A stretch of 64,000 nt of DNA from Prevotella intermedia ATCC 25611 = DSM 20706 (GTDB lineage: Bacteria > Bacteroidota > Bacteroidia > Bacteroidales > Bacteroidaceae), in contig NZ_CP019300.1 of the NCBI RefSeq assembly GCF_001953955.1, forward strand, positions 620,001 to 684,000, given 5' to 3'. A program made the position numbers and the translations under genes. This document shows, in pieces, positions 1 to 9,310 of the stretch. Positions within the stretch are counted from its first letter, which is position 1. Each line of letters begins with the position of its first letter. The notes beneath the pieces were generated by a model, which was given only the letters and a program-made list of their open reading frames with translations, did no database searches and was not told the DNA's origin.

Positions 1-170
1 ATAATCATCATGACGTCGATTGGTACCGAGCCTGGTTTAAGTCCGAAACCAAAGACAAGGGCAAACACACCAATCATGCCATAAATACCTAATCCAATTC
101 CTCCCACTCGTGCGCCGATAAATATCATAGCCAAAACCACGAGTAATTCTGCAAGTACTATAAGTTCCAT
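1..170 (-). CDS. Anaerobic C4-dicarboxylate transporter (Dcu family), N-terminal part
   Basis: Partial gene cut by the left window edge; only about 56 N-terminal residues are present. Reading from the ATG at 170 on the minus strand gives a hydrophobic start ([20 protein letters not shown]), then [14 protein letters not shown] and [11 protein letters not shown]. The arginine-GG pair followed by a glycine-rich helix and the PxDVM segment is the N-terminal pattern of DcuA/DcuB exchangers, inner-membrane proteins that swap fumarate, malate or aspartate for succinate in anaerobes. A possible minus-strand -7 box (TATTTTTG read on minus) lies at 207-214. DcuA and DcuB cannot be told apart from this fragment. 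Confidence 0.82.
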   Translation of the reverse strand, partial: MELIVLAELLVVLAMIFIGARVGGIGLGIYGMIGVFALVFGFGLKPGSVPIDVMMI

Positions 171-522
171 TATACTGTTTTCGTTTGTTTTCGTATTGTA
201 TTAATGCAAAAATAAGATTTTTATACTATGGTTGGTACTTTTATTGACAAAAACATTCTCTTTATTATTATCTTTTAACACATTTGTTTGAATATTGGTC
301 AAAAATGTTACCAAGGTGTTATAAAAAACGTTGTATAGGTTATCAAAAGATATCAAAACATATAAAAACAAATCGTTTGTAAATTATAACTTATCTTCCG
401 AGTGTGCAATACCAACTCTTTAATTTTATATAGATTATACCCTGAAAATGGAATAAATACAAAAATAATGACTAACTTTGCAACAGTAGTAACTCAATAA
501 AACAATTTAAACACATTAAAGT
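171..522. other. Divergent intergenic region with two possible promoters
   Basis: AT-rich spacer between the divergent dcu-like and bcp genes. A TAACTTTG -7 box at 473-480 faces bcp (start at 523), and the minus-strand box at 207-214 faces dcu. No good -33 box was found for either, and no RNA gene or repeat was recognised. Confidence 0.4.
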
Positions 523-984
523 ATGAATATAGGCGACAAGGCTCCCGAACTGTTGGGAACCGACCAAGACGGAAAAGAAATTAAACTAAGCGACTATAAA
601 GGCAAGAAGATTGTGCTTTACTTCTATCCAAAGGACTCTACGCCCGGTTGCACATCGCAGGCTTGCAGCCTTCGCGACAACTACGAGCTGATGCAGAAGC
701 GTGGCTACGCCGTAATAGGTGTGAGTGTTCAGGACGAGAAATCGCACAAGAAGTTCATCGAGAAATACAATCTTCCTTTCCCATTGATAGCCGATGTAGA
801 CAAGACACTGAACGAAACGTTTGGCGTTTATGGCGAAAAGAAAATGTGCGGCCGTACCTATATGGGCACTTATCGCACCACCTTTATTATAAACGAAGAG
901 GGTGTGATAGAAGAAATCTTCACTCCAAAGGAAATCAAGGTGAAGGAACATGCCGAACAAATTTTGAAGTTAGGGGCGGAATAA
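523..984 (+). CDS. bcp: Thioredoxin-dependent peroxiredoxin Bcp
   Basis: 153 residues, the usual Bcp/PrxQ length. It reduces hydroperoxides using thioredoxin, in the cytoplasm. Visible features: N-terminal GDKAPEL and LSDYKGKKIVLYFYPKDSTPGC, with the peroxidatic cysteine C43 in the P-x(3)-T-P-G-C motif and a second cysteine C48 five residues later, as in the atypical 2-Cys PrxQ class. The arginine expected in the active site is in the TYRTTFII segment. ATG start; a TAACTTTG -7 box lies 43 nt upstream. The DUF2400-type gene follows 10 nt after the stop and is probably co-transcribed. Confidence 0.95.
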   Translation: MNIGDKAPELLGTDQDGKEIKLSDYKGKKIVLYFYPKDSTPGCTSQACSLRDNYELMQKRGYAVIGVSVQDEKSHKKFIEKYNLPFPLIADVDKTLNETFGVYGEKKMCGRTYMGTYRTTFIINEEGVIEEIFTPKEIKVKEHAEQILKLGAE

Positions 985-994
985 AGGCATAATT

Positions 995-1780
995 GTGAAA
1001 CAAGCACAACGAATAAGCAAAGCTACGAAGGAGAAACTCGTAGCTTTTGCTGCTTTATACGAGAACGAGAACTTTCTTGACGGCGACCCATCGTGGTTTA
1101 TGCACCAAGTAGATGGCAGGCAAAACAAGGAAGTTATGGCTTTCACGGCAGCGTGTTTAAGCTACGGTTCGCGCAAGGTGTTTATGCCGCGTATTCAGTT
1201 CCTGCTCGATTGTGCAAAAGGAAATCCCTACGAGTGGATTGTCAAAGAAGGTTTTCGGCGAGATATTCCCGACAATTCCGCTTGCTTTTATCGCCTTTAT
1301 ACCAACCATACCATGCACTCGTTTTTCTCTGTACTTGCCGAAATGCTGAACCACTATGGCAGCATTGCCGACTATATAAAACATTTTGCAAGCGAGAAAA
1401 ACGGCATAACAACCGATAAAATAGAAGCCATTGTTGCCATAGAAGCACTGTGTGCATTCTTTGCCGAACGGCAGGTAGTGGGCATTGTGCCTAAAAACAC
1501 TTCGTCGTCGTGCAAGCGTATCTGTATGTTTCTGCGTTGGTTGGTGCGCAACGACTCCCCCGTCGATTTGGGAATCTGGCACGATTTCATCGACAAACGG
1601 TCGCTTGTAATTCCATTAGACACACACGTATTGCAGCAAGCAACCCACTTGAAGTTGCTGAACACCTCGTCGGCAACAATGTCGGTAGCACGCCGACTGA
1701 CCGATGCTTTGCTGAAAGTTTTTCCCGACGACCCACTGAAAGGCGATTTTGCACTGTTTGGTTACGGCATAAATTCGTAG
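995..1780 (+). CDS. DUF2400 / TIGR02757 family protein
   Basis: 261 residues, GTG start (no in-frame ATG fits the conserved N-terminus). The order of motifs, DPSWFMHQVDGRQNKEVMAF near residues 30-50, then CLSYGSRK, a cysteine/serine-rich KRICMFLRWLVR segment and a C-terminal LDTHVLQQA followed by DFALFGYGI, matches the TIGR02757 family common in Bacteroidetes. The helical arrangement and the L-D-T-H element recall helix-hairpin-helix DNA glycosylases, but no function is established. Only 10 nt separates it from bcp, so they are likely one transcript. Confidence 0.85.
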   Translation: MKQAQRISKATKEKLVAFAALYENENFLDGDPSWFMHQVDGRQNKEVMAFTAACLSYGSRKVFMPRIQFLLDCAKGNPYEWIVKEGFRRDIPDNSACFYRLYTNHTMHSFFSVLAEMLNHYGSIADYIKHFASEKNGITTDKIEAIVAIEALCAFFAERQVVGIVPKNTSSSCKRICMFLRWLVRNDSPVDLGIWHDFIDKRSLVIPLDTHVLQQATHLKLLNTSSATMSVARRLTDALLKVFPDDPLKGDFALFGYGINS

Positions 1781-1949
1781 TTGCAGGGTGCAATGCTACT
1801 CCAGCAGCGTGCAATCATACTCCGGTTTAGGTAAAAAGTAGAAAAGAAAGTTGTTCATCGTACATTTTCTTATAGCATTACCTGCGCAAGTAAGCAGAAA
1901 GACAATAAAATTGAAAAAAGGCAAATTCTGTGAAAAAGATGCAGACAAT

Positions 1950-1981
1950 TTTGGAATAGTAGTGGTTTTTCCCTATATTTG
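1950..1981 (+). promoter_or_regulatory. Bacteroidetes-type promoter for the barrel/GLPGLI pair
   Basis: TTTG at 1950-1953, exactly 20 nt spacer, then TATATTTG at 1974-1981: a full match to the Bacteroidetes vegetative promoter (TTTG-N19-21-TAnnTTTG). Transcription would start near 1988, downstream of the longest-frame start at 1851, which supports the start at 2034. Confidence 0.75.
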
Positions 1982-2033
1982 TCTACAGATATACAAAAAA
2001 GACAATCTGTTGAAATCTAAGCAAATAAGAAAA

Positions 2034-4643
2034 ATGGGAAGAAAGTGTCTTTATATGTTATTCTTATTGTTTGTGCCTTGTTCATTATATAGTCAGACAG
2101 CACAAACTAAACTTTGGGGAAACGTAAAGAATACTTCCGGCGAAGTAATGGATTTTGCCAGTATTATAGTTGCAAATCCCCAATCGCCTAACAAGATACT
2201 CGCATCAGCATATACCGATGAGCAGGGCAAGTACCAAGTAACTGTTGGCTGTAACAGCGACAGTCTGCTGCTCCGTGTATCAAGAATAGAGATGAAACCT
2301 GTTGTCATGAAGATACCGAATCGGTCAGGAGAACATAATATTGTAGCAGATGCAAAGACCATTGAGCTAAGAGAAGTTACCGTTAAGGCTAAAAAAGTAT
2401 ATTCGCGGGGCGATACTATTAATTACAATGTGGCTTCTTTTCTTTCCTCATCTGACCAATCCATTGCTGACGTACTGAAGAAAATGCCGGGTATTGCGGT
2501 AGCAAAAAATGGACAAATATCTTATCAAGGTAAGCCTATCAAGAACTTCTATATTGAGGGACTCGACTTAATGAAAGGACATTATAATATAGCCACGAAC
2601 AATATCGACCCCAAAAATGTAGGAATGGTGCAGGTATTGGAAAGCCATCAAGACATAAAAGCACTGAAAGGGCTGCGTCCCGAAGAACAAGCCTCTATCA
2701 ATATTCGCTTAAAAGCGGGCGTAAAAGGCGTATTCAACTTAATTACGACGCTTGGAAATGGCTATGGTAACAACACCTTATGGAACAATGGTGCCATTGC
2801 TACCTATTTCAAACGCAACAATCAGTTTCTTTCTACTTACAAGGGGAACAACACAGGCGAAGACTTATCGCAGGAACTCTACTCTTTTGATAACGATTAT
2901 TCACGCACAAATGCAATTTCCGGCATCACAATGCCATCGGCTCCTGGCATCGATAAACGCTTTTACTATTTCAATCACTCCCACAATGCGACATTCAACA
3001 ATGTTTACCGGATTGGTAAATCGGGAGAATTGAGTATCAATGCAGCATATCTCTATGACAAAGACGAACGCAGCAGCTGGTCAAATACGAGCAATATGCT
3101 TCCTGACGGTTTGCGGAATGTGGTTGAAGAGACTATGGCAGGAACGGCTAAACAGCAAAAAGCGTATGGCGACGTATCCTATCTCAGCAATAGCGAGCAT
3201 CGCTATTTGAAAGAACAAGTGAAGTTCGATTGGAGCAAAACCAATGCCGATAGCCGAATACTGGCAGGCAACAAAGCTATTGAACAATTCGGAAAAATAG
3301 ATTGCTATCGTCTTCTTAATAAACTGCATCTTACCAATCGCAACTCTGAATATCGGGGTTACGAATTCATTTCTCTCGTTAATCTTGAAAAACGACCTCA
3401 CCATCTTACAGCTCTTCCTAATCTTTTCTCAAATATTATTGTAGATAATACATTACACCAGCAGGTAAATGTTCATAACTTTTCAACGGAAAACAGCTTC
3501 AGTTTGCTCTCTGCATGGAGAACAGGCAACATTAGTTTGCGTCCTTCTGCTACGATAGACTTTCAGCACAATGCGCTGAACAGCTCGCTTGCAAGTTTCC
3601 GAAACGATTTAAACTTCAACCTTTTCAATGCTGGAGTTGGTGCGGAGGCTACATACGACATCGGCAAACTATACGCCTCTTTATATTTACCGATAAGATA
3701 CAAGCACTTCCAATTGACTGATTTAACAATGGAACGAACAACAAAAAAGTCTCGATTGCGCTTGGAACCCCATCTAAATGTTACTTATCGTATTAATGGA
3801 AGCCACGAATTAAGCTTGAAATCCGACATTTCATACTCAACTCCTGTCATTGAAAATCTGTACACCAACAATATTCTAACCTCGTACCGACAGCTCTCGG
3901 CATACGATGTTACAGGCTTGTTCGAAGGGTTAAACCAATATTATACTTTTGGCTACTCATTCAAAAATATTCTTTCGATGAGTTTTGCGGGTATAGACTT
4001 CTCATTGTATCGACAGTGTCCGGAGGTGCTTTATGGTTCATATTATGACGGTATCGCTGAACGCACCATCAGCCAATACACAAATGAGAAAGCCAATACA
4101 TTCATTACGAAAATCCACGGTAGCCAAGGTTTCGATTGGAAACGGCTGAAAATCGGAGCGTCGCTGTCTTATTCGCATTACGACAATCCGCTATTGGTGC
4201 AAAATACGCTATTCCGTTATATGGGCAATGCTATATCGTCAAATGTTGATATAAGCCTTACACCATTCAAATGGCTTACCACTTCGTATCAAGGAGAGTA
4301 CTATTGGACAAGCACCAAGCAGCAAGGTTTTCAACGCCAACCTTGGTGGTGCTCGCTGAACAACGCCACTTCTTTAAACTTCACACTGCCCGGCGACATT
4401 ACGTTTTCAACTTCTTTGAATCACTATTACAATAAATTCAGTAGCGGCGATAAATCTTTTCTCTTACTCAATGCCGAAGCAAAATATGCCATAAAGCGTT
4501 TCAGCTTTATACTGTCATGCGACAATCTGTTCAATTGCGATACTTACTCATATTCCAATATATCGGCACTTACAGAGTCAAGGTCGATATATAACATTCG
4601 CCCCCGCAGTGTTTTGCTGAAAGTAAGATTTAGAATAATATAA
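2034..4643 (+). CDS. TonB-dependent-receptor-like outer membrane barrel with carboxypeptidase-like domain
   Basis: 869 residues from the ATG at 2034; the frame is open upstream to a TTG at 1851, but a full promoter at 1950-1981 places the transcript start after it and residues from 2034 form a proper signal peptide (LYMLFLLFVPCSLYSQ). Order: signal peptide, a carboxypeptidase-regulatory-like beta-sandwich (about 25-110), a plug-like region with DVLKKMPGI and QISYQGKPIKNFYIEGLDL, and a long beta-barrel ending in RFRII. It lacks the classical TonB box and SusC N-terminal signature, as usual for barrels paired with GLPGLI proteins. The GLPGLI gene follows 13 nt downstream. Substrate unknown; peptide or metal handling has been proposed for such pairs. 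Confidence 0.85.
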   Translation: MGRKCLYMLFLLFVPCSLYSQTAQTKLWGNVKNTSGEVMDFASIIVANPQSPNKILASAYTDEQGKYQVTVGCNSDSLLLRVSRIEMKPVVMKIPNRSGEHNIVADAKTIELREVTVKAKKVYSRGDTINYNVASFLSSSDQSIADVLKKMPGIAVAKNGQISYQGKPIKNFYIEGLDLMKGHYNIATNNIDPKNVGMVQVLESHQDIKALKGLRPEEQASINIRLKAGVKGVFNLITTLGNGYGNNTLWNNGAIATYFKRNNQFLSTYKGNNTGEDLSQELYSFDNDYSRTNAISGITMPSAPGIDKRFYYFNHSHNATFNNVYRIGKSGELSINAAYLYDKDERSSWSNTSNMLPDGLRNVVEETMAGTAKQQKAYGDVSYLSNSEHRYLKEQVKFDWSKTNADSRILAGNKAIEQFGKIDCYRLLNKLHLTNRNSEYRGYEFISLVNLEKRPHHLTALPNLFSNIIVDNTLHQQVNVHNFSTENSFSLLSAWRTGNISLRPSATIDFQHNALNSSLASFRNDLNFNLFNAGVGAEATYDIGKLYASLYLPIRYKHFQLTDLTMERTTKKSRLRLEPHLNVTYRINGSHELSLKSDISYSTPVIENLYTNNILTSYRQLSAYDVTGLFEGLNQYYTFGYSFKNILSMSFAGIDFSLYRQCPEVLYGSYYDGIAERTISQYTNEKANTFITKIHGSQGFDWKRLKIGASLSYSHYDNPLLVQNTLFRYMGNAISSNVDISLTPFKWLTTSYQGEYYWTSTKQQGFQRQPWWCSLNNATSLNFTLPGDITFSTSLNHYYNKFSSGDKSFLLLNAEAKYAIKRFSFILSCDNLFNCDTYSYSNISALTESRSIYNIRPRSVLLKVRFRII

Positions 4644-4656
4644 ATAAATATAGATT

Positions 4657-5502
4657 GTGAAACATCTTTCCATTATTGTCTGTATGCTTGTTTCGCTTAC
4701 AGCACAGGCGCAAGTTACTACGCCGTTTCCGCAAGAGCTTCGAAAAAGTACTGTCATTGATACGGCGTGCTATAAAATTACGTACAATCTGAAATACAAA
4801 AACCACCCTGCCGACAAGATTTATATTGACGATGTACGCAATGTATATATTGGCAGAAACTACATAAAAGATTTCAGCGACATCATATTTCACTTTGATT
4901 CACTTTGCACAGAAGAGTCTAAACGTGGGGCTACGGCACTGTCCAATATTCAAGGAACGCCATTGCCAATAGAGTTAGTGTTTGAAAAGGCAGGCAGAAA
5001 GGCAGATATAAAATACCGCATGCCATTAAAAACCGGTGTTCTGACGTATCAGCAAGATGTGTCGCAAATGGATTGGACTTTCACAGAAGAAACCGATACC
5101 ATACTTGGATATCCCTGTTCCAAAGCTACCACGACGTTTGCCGGCAGAGATTACACAGCTTGGTTCTCTACAGAAGTACCTCTACCTTTCGGACCTTATA
5201 AGTTCGGAGGATTACCGGGCTTAATATTAAAGATACAAGACAATGAATTGCAATACATCTGGGAAGCAATAGGGTTTGAAAAAACGAATGCTCCCATACT
5301 GAAATATCATTATGACGGAGAGAAGAAATGCTCTGCAGAAGAAGCAAACAAAACCATTGCCCGCATATTCAAATCGCCATTTTCCTTTATAACAGCAAGT
5401 ATGGGAGGGGGTAAAGTAACCATAATAGGTAAAAATGGGAAGCCTCAAGAATCGACCAATTCCGATGCTTACTCCATTTCATACAAAGCTTTGGAACAAT
5501 AA
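4657..5502 (+). CDS. GLPGLI family protein
   Basis: 281 residues starting with GTG 13 nt after the barrel gene, so the two are co-transcribed. Signal peptide KHLSIIVCMLVSLTAQAQ, then a soluble, probably periplasmic or outer-membrane-associated domain. The family signature is present near residue 190 as FGGLPGLILKIQD, preceded by the AWFSTEVPLPFGPYKF segment typical of TIGR01200 proteins. GLPGLI proteins are Bacteroidetes-specific and usually sit next to a carboxypeptidase-like/TonB barrel as here; their biochemical role is unknown. The C-terminus at 281 is complete. Confidence 0.9.
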   Translation: MKHLSIIVCMLVSLTAQAQVTTPFPQELRKSTVIDTACYKITYNLKYKNHPADKIYIDDVRNVYIGRNYIKDFSDIIFHFDSLCTEESKRGATALSNIQGTPLPIELVFEKAGRKADIKYRMPLKTGVLTYQQDVSQMDWTFTEETDTILGYPCSKATTTFAGRDYTAWFSTEVPLPFGPYKFGGLPGLILKIQDNELQYIWEAIGFEKTNAPILKYHYDGEKKCSAEEANKTIARIFKSPFSFITASMGGGKVTIIGKNGKPQESTNSDAYSISYKALEQ

Positions 5503-5559
5503 AATTGGGCAAATAAAACACAAGTTATTGTTGCAATCTAAGGCAAACAAACCGCTCTT

Positions 5560-5749
5560 TTTTGTAAAGAAAAACTTATCGGAAAAACGGTAATTTCAAT
5601 TTGGCATTGCGAAAGCGGCTGTTTTGCAACGCAAAACCTACGCTTTTACGTTGCAAAACAGCCGCTTTTACAATGCAAAACAATAGGTTTTGTAATACGT
5701 TGATAGAGAGGTGGTTAGACGAAGTATATCTTTGTGAAAAATATTTACA
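5560..5749 (+). repeat. Intergenic palindromic element, copy A
   Basis: First of seven copies of a roughly 190-bp element that runs from a TTTTGTAAAG end to an ATATTTACA end. Core inverted repeats: arm a GCGGCTGTTTTGC at 5615-5627 pairs with a' at 5653-5665; arm b GCAAAACCTA at 5631-5640 pairs with b' TAGGTTTTG at 5684-5692. The order a-b-a'-b' is interleaved. It lies between the converging GLPGLI and M23 genes. Confidence 0.9.
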
Positions 5750-5858
5750 ACAATCTTGCTTTATTTCCTCCTATATAAAGAGATGTGAAGATGAAATAAA
5801 ATAGGGGCGAAAAGCCTCTTTATGCACAGAAAGATGTATATTCGGAAAGAATGAAAAA

Positions 5859-5890
5859 AAGAGCGGAACCTATAAAAGAGTTCCGCTCTT
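5859..5890 (-). terminator. Rho-independent terminator for the M23 peptidase gene
   Basis: Perfect 11-bp inverted repeat AAGAGCGGAAC / GTTCCGCTCTT with a 10-nt loop. On the minus strand it is followed by a T-run, so it terminates the minus-strand peptidase gene ending at 5925; it may also serve the plus-strand GLPGLI gene. Confidence 0.85.
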
Positions 5891-5924
5891 GTGTATTTTA
5901 TTGCTTCTTCTGTTTCAAAAAGAA

Positions 5925-6926
5925 TTAGCTATACCTTAATATCTGACCTTGTACAAGTTTTGTATATACACCCAAGTGGTTCAGTTTGCACAACTGTTCT
6001 TTGCTGATACCGTGCTGGCGTGCTATTGATTCGAGTGTTTCGCCTTCCGTTACCTTATGGTAGAGTATTTGGTTGCTGCTTGTTTGCTGTGCAACCGAAT
6101 TACGGCGAGAAGAGAAATCGGTGTTAGCCGTGTTATTGTTGTTGAAAGTTGTATTGCTGCGTCCTACACCTTGAATGTTCTCGCGCGAGTATCCAGGGCT
6201 TGCTGCGGTGCCGCGAAGTGCTGTCGCACGTACCGATTCGCTGTCCAATGTCTGTCTGCGGAACACGTAGAAGTCGCCCGTTACGTCCTGATTAGGGAAG
6301 TCGAAGAGCAGCGCAGGGTTAATTGCAACGCCTGCCAAACGTGTTTCAAAGTGGAGGTGAGAACCCGTAGAGCGTCCTGTGTTGCCACCGAGTGCGATGG
6401 GTTCGCCTGCTCTTACAGTCTGGTTTGCGTGGACAATCTGCTTTGAAAGGTGTCCGTAGTATGTTTCCAAACCGTTGTTATGGCGTATGATAACATATTT
6501 TCCATATCCTCTTGCATCATATCCTACGACACGAATCTTGCCTGAGAAGGCTGCTCGTATGGTGTCGCCGATATATACTTTAATGTCAAGACCTTTGTGA
6601 ACACGTCCCCAACGGCGACCGTAGTTACTGGTAACAACTCGGCTTGGAGTAGGCATGTGGAAGCCACGCAAGTCGATTTTGTAGACATCGGGTAGGTATC
6701 CTTGTGCGTGAGTCTTTGATGTGCTCCAGTCGCTGTAAAGCATTGAAGCTGGATTTTCTATTTCTTCCGACTCTTGCAAACGGTTAATAACGATTGTGTC
6801 TAAAGCTTTTGCGCGTCGGTCTACAGGTGATTGGCGTGCAATCAGGTCTTGTGCGCACACGGGTGTTGCTACAAAACCCAACAAAGCCGATAAACCTAAC
6901 GTTCTTACAATTTTCTTTAAAGTCAT
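5925..6926 (-). CDS. M23 family metallopeptidase with C-terminal LysM domain
   Basis: 333 residues with a signal peptide (cleaved after about VCA, residue 25). The LytM/M23 domain spans about 95-210: H110-x3-D114 (HKGLD), YGHLS at 157-161, and H190-L-H192 in GSHLHFE supply the zinc ligands and catalytic histidine of active endopeptidases, so it should cut peptidoglycan cross-bridges. A serine/asparagine-rich linker (about 230-285) leads to a LysM domain (288-333; YHKVTEGETLESIARQHGIS) that binds glycan strands. A TATCTTTG -7 box read on minus lies at 7046-7053. The terminator at 5859-5890 follows. Likely a periplasmic or envelope hydrolase in growth or separation. Confidence 0.94.
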   Translation of the reverse strand: MTLKKIVRTLGLSALLGFVATPVCAQDLIARQSPVDRRAKALDTIVINRLQESEEIENPASMLYSDWSTSKTHAQGYLPDVYKIDLRGFHMPTPSRVVTSNYGRRWGRVHKGLDIKVYIGDTIRAAFSGKIRVVGYDARGYGKYVIIRHNNGLETYYGHLSKQIVHANQTVRAGEPIALGGNTGRSTGSHLHFETRLAGVAINPALLFDFPNQDVTGDFYVFRRQTLDSESVRATALRGTAASPGYSRENIQGVGRSNTTFNNNNTANTDFSSRRNSVAQQTSSNQILYHKVTEGETLESIARQHGISKEQLCKLNHLGVYTKLVQGQILRYS

Positions 6927-7192
6927 TATCTATTAATTACTATTTCGATTTCTATTAAACTGGAACAACCATTGCTGTTTCCAATATGTTGCTCTTAAAT
7001 AGTTGAACAATACAAAAGGCCAACTAAATAATTCAAGAACGCTGCAAAGATAAGTAAATTCTCCTAAAGTCTTTTCCCTCTTAACAGTTTTTATTGTATC
7101 TAAAAATCAGCGAGTTGCCTTCGTTATATATTTGTATATTTACGTTTTATCCCCCTGTATTAGGCGTTTCAAGTCCTTTTTGAAAAACGTGT

Positions 7193-9289
7193 TTACGAAA
7201 TAGCAGCCCAGTTGATATTAGCTTTTCTTAACTCTTTCAGCCTGTTCCATAGTAAGTTATATTCACTTTTTGAGCAGGTTGGGTCGTTGTCTATTATCTT
7301 CTTAGCCTCGTCGCGGGCAAGCTGTACCAACTGTCCGTCGCGGGCTATATCGGCAATTTTCAAGTCGAAAGCTATTCCGCTCTGCTGTGTTCCTTCAAGG
7401 TCGCCAGGGCCGCGGAGCTTCAAGTCGGCTTCGGCAATCTCGAATCCGTCGTTCGTATCGCACATTATGTCGATGCGCTTGCGCGTTTCGGTGGTTAGTT
7501 TTTGGCTCGTAACCAATATGCAATAGCTTTGTTCGGCACCTCTACCCACTCTGCCACGCAGCTGGTGGAGCTGCGACAAGCCAAAGCGTTGCGCATCTAA
7601 GATTACCATTACGCTGGCATTGGGCACGTTTACACCTACTTCTATTACGGTGGTGGCAACGAGTATCTGCGTCTGTCCTTCCACAAAGAGTTTCATTTCG
7701 GCTTCCTTTTCCTTGTCTTTCATCTTGCCGTGAATCTTGCTCATCTTATATTCGGGAAAGACTTCCTTCAGTGCCTCGTAGCCGCTTTCAAGGTTTTTAA
7801 GGTCTATCTTTTCGCTTTCCTTTATCAAAGGAAACACAATGTAGACCTGTCTGCCTAAGTTTATCTGCTTGCGAATGCCGTCGTAAAGGCTCGTTGTCTG
7901 CGTGTCGAACTTGTGAATGGTTTGTATCGGCTTGCGTCCAGGAGGCAGTTCGTCTATCACGCTCACATCTAAGTCGCCGTATATGGTCATTGCCAAGGTG
8001 CGCGGAATGGGGGTGGCAGTCATTACAAGTATGTGCGGTGGGTTCTCGTTCTTGCTCCACAGCTTTGCACGTTGTGCCACACCGAAGCGGTGTTGCTCGT
8101 CGATGACAGCCAAGCCGAGGTTGTTGAACTGCACCTTATCTTCTATAATGGCGTGCGTTCCCACAGCAATGTGAATGGAACCGTCGATGAGTCCGTCCAT
8201 TACTTCCTTGCGCTTCTTGCCCTTTACGATGCCTGTGAGCAACTCTATGCGTATGTTCATACCCCATAAGAGGTCTTTTAGGGTCTGTAAATGCTGTTCG
8301 GCAAGTATTTCGGTGGGTGCCATCAGGCAAGCCTGAAAACCATTATCGACGGCTATGAGCATAGACATAAGCGCAACAAGGGTCTTTCCCGACCCTACAT
8401 CGCCTTGCAAAAGACGGTTCATTTGCTGACCGTTTCCCATATCGGCACGTATTTCTTTCATCACCCGCTTTTGTGCATTGGTAAGTTCGAAGGGCAGGTT
8501 GTGCGAGTAGAACCAGTTGAACTGTGTGCCAACGGTTTTGAAATTGTAGCCACGATACTTACGACGGTGGTCGCTGGCATACCTTAATATATTCAGCTGA
8601 ACGTAGAAAAGCTCTTCAAACTTTAGGCGAAGCTGTGCTTGCTGCGTATCTTCCACCGATTTGGGATAGTGGATTTTGCGCATCGCCTCGTCGCGGGAGA
8701 TAAGGTGCAGGCGTTGTGTAATGAAGTCGGGTAGGGTTTCTGGTAATGGCGTTGCCAACTTTTCGATAAGCGTTTTCGTGAGTTTTTCGACGGCGTGCGA
8801 TGTCATTCCCGACTTCTTCATTTTTTCGGTGGTCGTGTAAAACGGCTGCATACCCATATTGTTGAGCTGCAATTCCGAAGCGTCATCTATGTCCGGGTGT
8901 GTGAATTGAAAGCGTTGGTTGTACAAAGTGGGCTTTCCAAACACCACATACTCCTTGCCTATGAAATAGTTCTTGTAGATATATTGCGTTCCGTTGAACC
9001 AAACGAGGTCGCAAACGCCGTGCCCATCGGTGAAATGAGCGACGATACGCTTCTTCCGTCGCCCCATGTCGAACTCTTCAAAGCTAAGTATATGCCCCTT
9101 GATTTGCACAAATGGCATGTCGGGAACAAGCTCCGAGATGTGGTAAACCTTTGTGCGGTCTACATATTTATATGGATAGTATTCCAGCAAATCGCGGTAA
9201 GTGCAGATGCCGAGTTCTTTTTTCAGTATCTCTCTGCGGCGCGGTCCCACCCCTGTCAGGTACATTATGTCTTGTTGGAGTATATCCAT
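7193..9289 (-). CDS. recG: ATP-dependent DNA helicase RecG
   Basis: 698 residues, normal RecG length. Branch migration of Holliday junctions and regression of stalled forks. Order: N-terminal HhH-like segment (YLTGVGPRRREILKKELG), OB/wedge domain (about 55-145), helicase domain 1 with Walker A GDVGSGKT at 296-303 and DEQH box at 397-400, motif III MTATPIPRTL, helicase domain 2 with VATTVIEVGVNVPNA and QLRGRVGR, and a C-terminal RecG domain (LRGPGDLEGTQQSG). Starts 21 nt after the ispD stop and probably belongs to the DJ-1, ispD, recG transcript. Confidence 0.97.
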   Translation of the reverse strand: MDILQQDIMYLTGVGPRRREILKKELGICTYRDLLEYYPYKYVDRTKVYHISELVPDMPFVQIKGHILSFEEFDMGRRKKRIVAHFTDGHGVCDLVWFNGTQYIYKNYFIGKEYVVFGKPTLYNQRFQFTHPDIDDASELQLNNMGMQPFYTTTEKMKKSGMTSHAVEKLTKTLIEKLATPLPETLPDFITQRLHLISRDEAMRKIHYPKSVEDTQQAQLRLKFEELFYVQLNILRYASDHRRKYRGYNFKTVGTQFNWFYSHNLPFELTNAQKRVMKEIRADMGNGQQMNRLLQGDVGSGKTLVALMSMLIAVDNGFQACLMAPTEILAEQHLQTLKDLLWGMNIRIELLTGIVKGKKRKEVMDGLIDGSIHIAVGTHAIIEDKVQFNNLGLAVIDEQHRFGVAQRAKLWSKNENPPHILVMTATPIPRTLAMTIYGDLDVSVIDELPPGRKPIQTIHKFDTQTTSLYDGIRKQINLGRQVYIVFPLIKESEKIDLKNLESGYEALKEVFPEYKMSKIHGKMKDKEKEAEMKLFVEGQTQILVATTVIEVGVNVPNASVMVILDAQRFGLSQLHQLRGRVGRGAEQSYCILVTSQKLTTETRKRIDIMCDTNDGFEIAEADLKLRGPGDLEGTQQSGIAFDLKIADIARDGQLVQLARDEAKKIIDNDPTCSKSEYNLLWNRLKELRKANINWAAIS

Positions 9290-9310
9290 TTGGGTTCTTT
9301 GAACTTGTTT

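Noticed and set aside
1851..2033. N-terminal extension of the barrel gene from a TTG codon
   Set aside because: A full promoter at 1950-1981 lies inside it and a normal signal peptide begins at 2034.
5601..5804. Small protein gene inside repeat copy A
   Set aside because: The frame is just the translation of the repeat element and lacks a recognisable start context; kept as a low-interest finding only.
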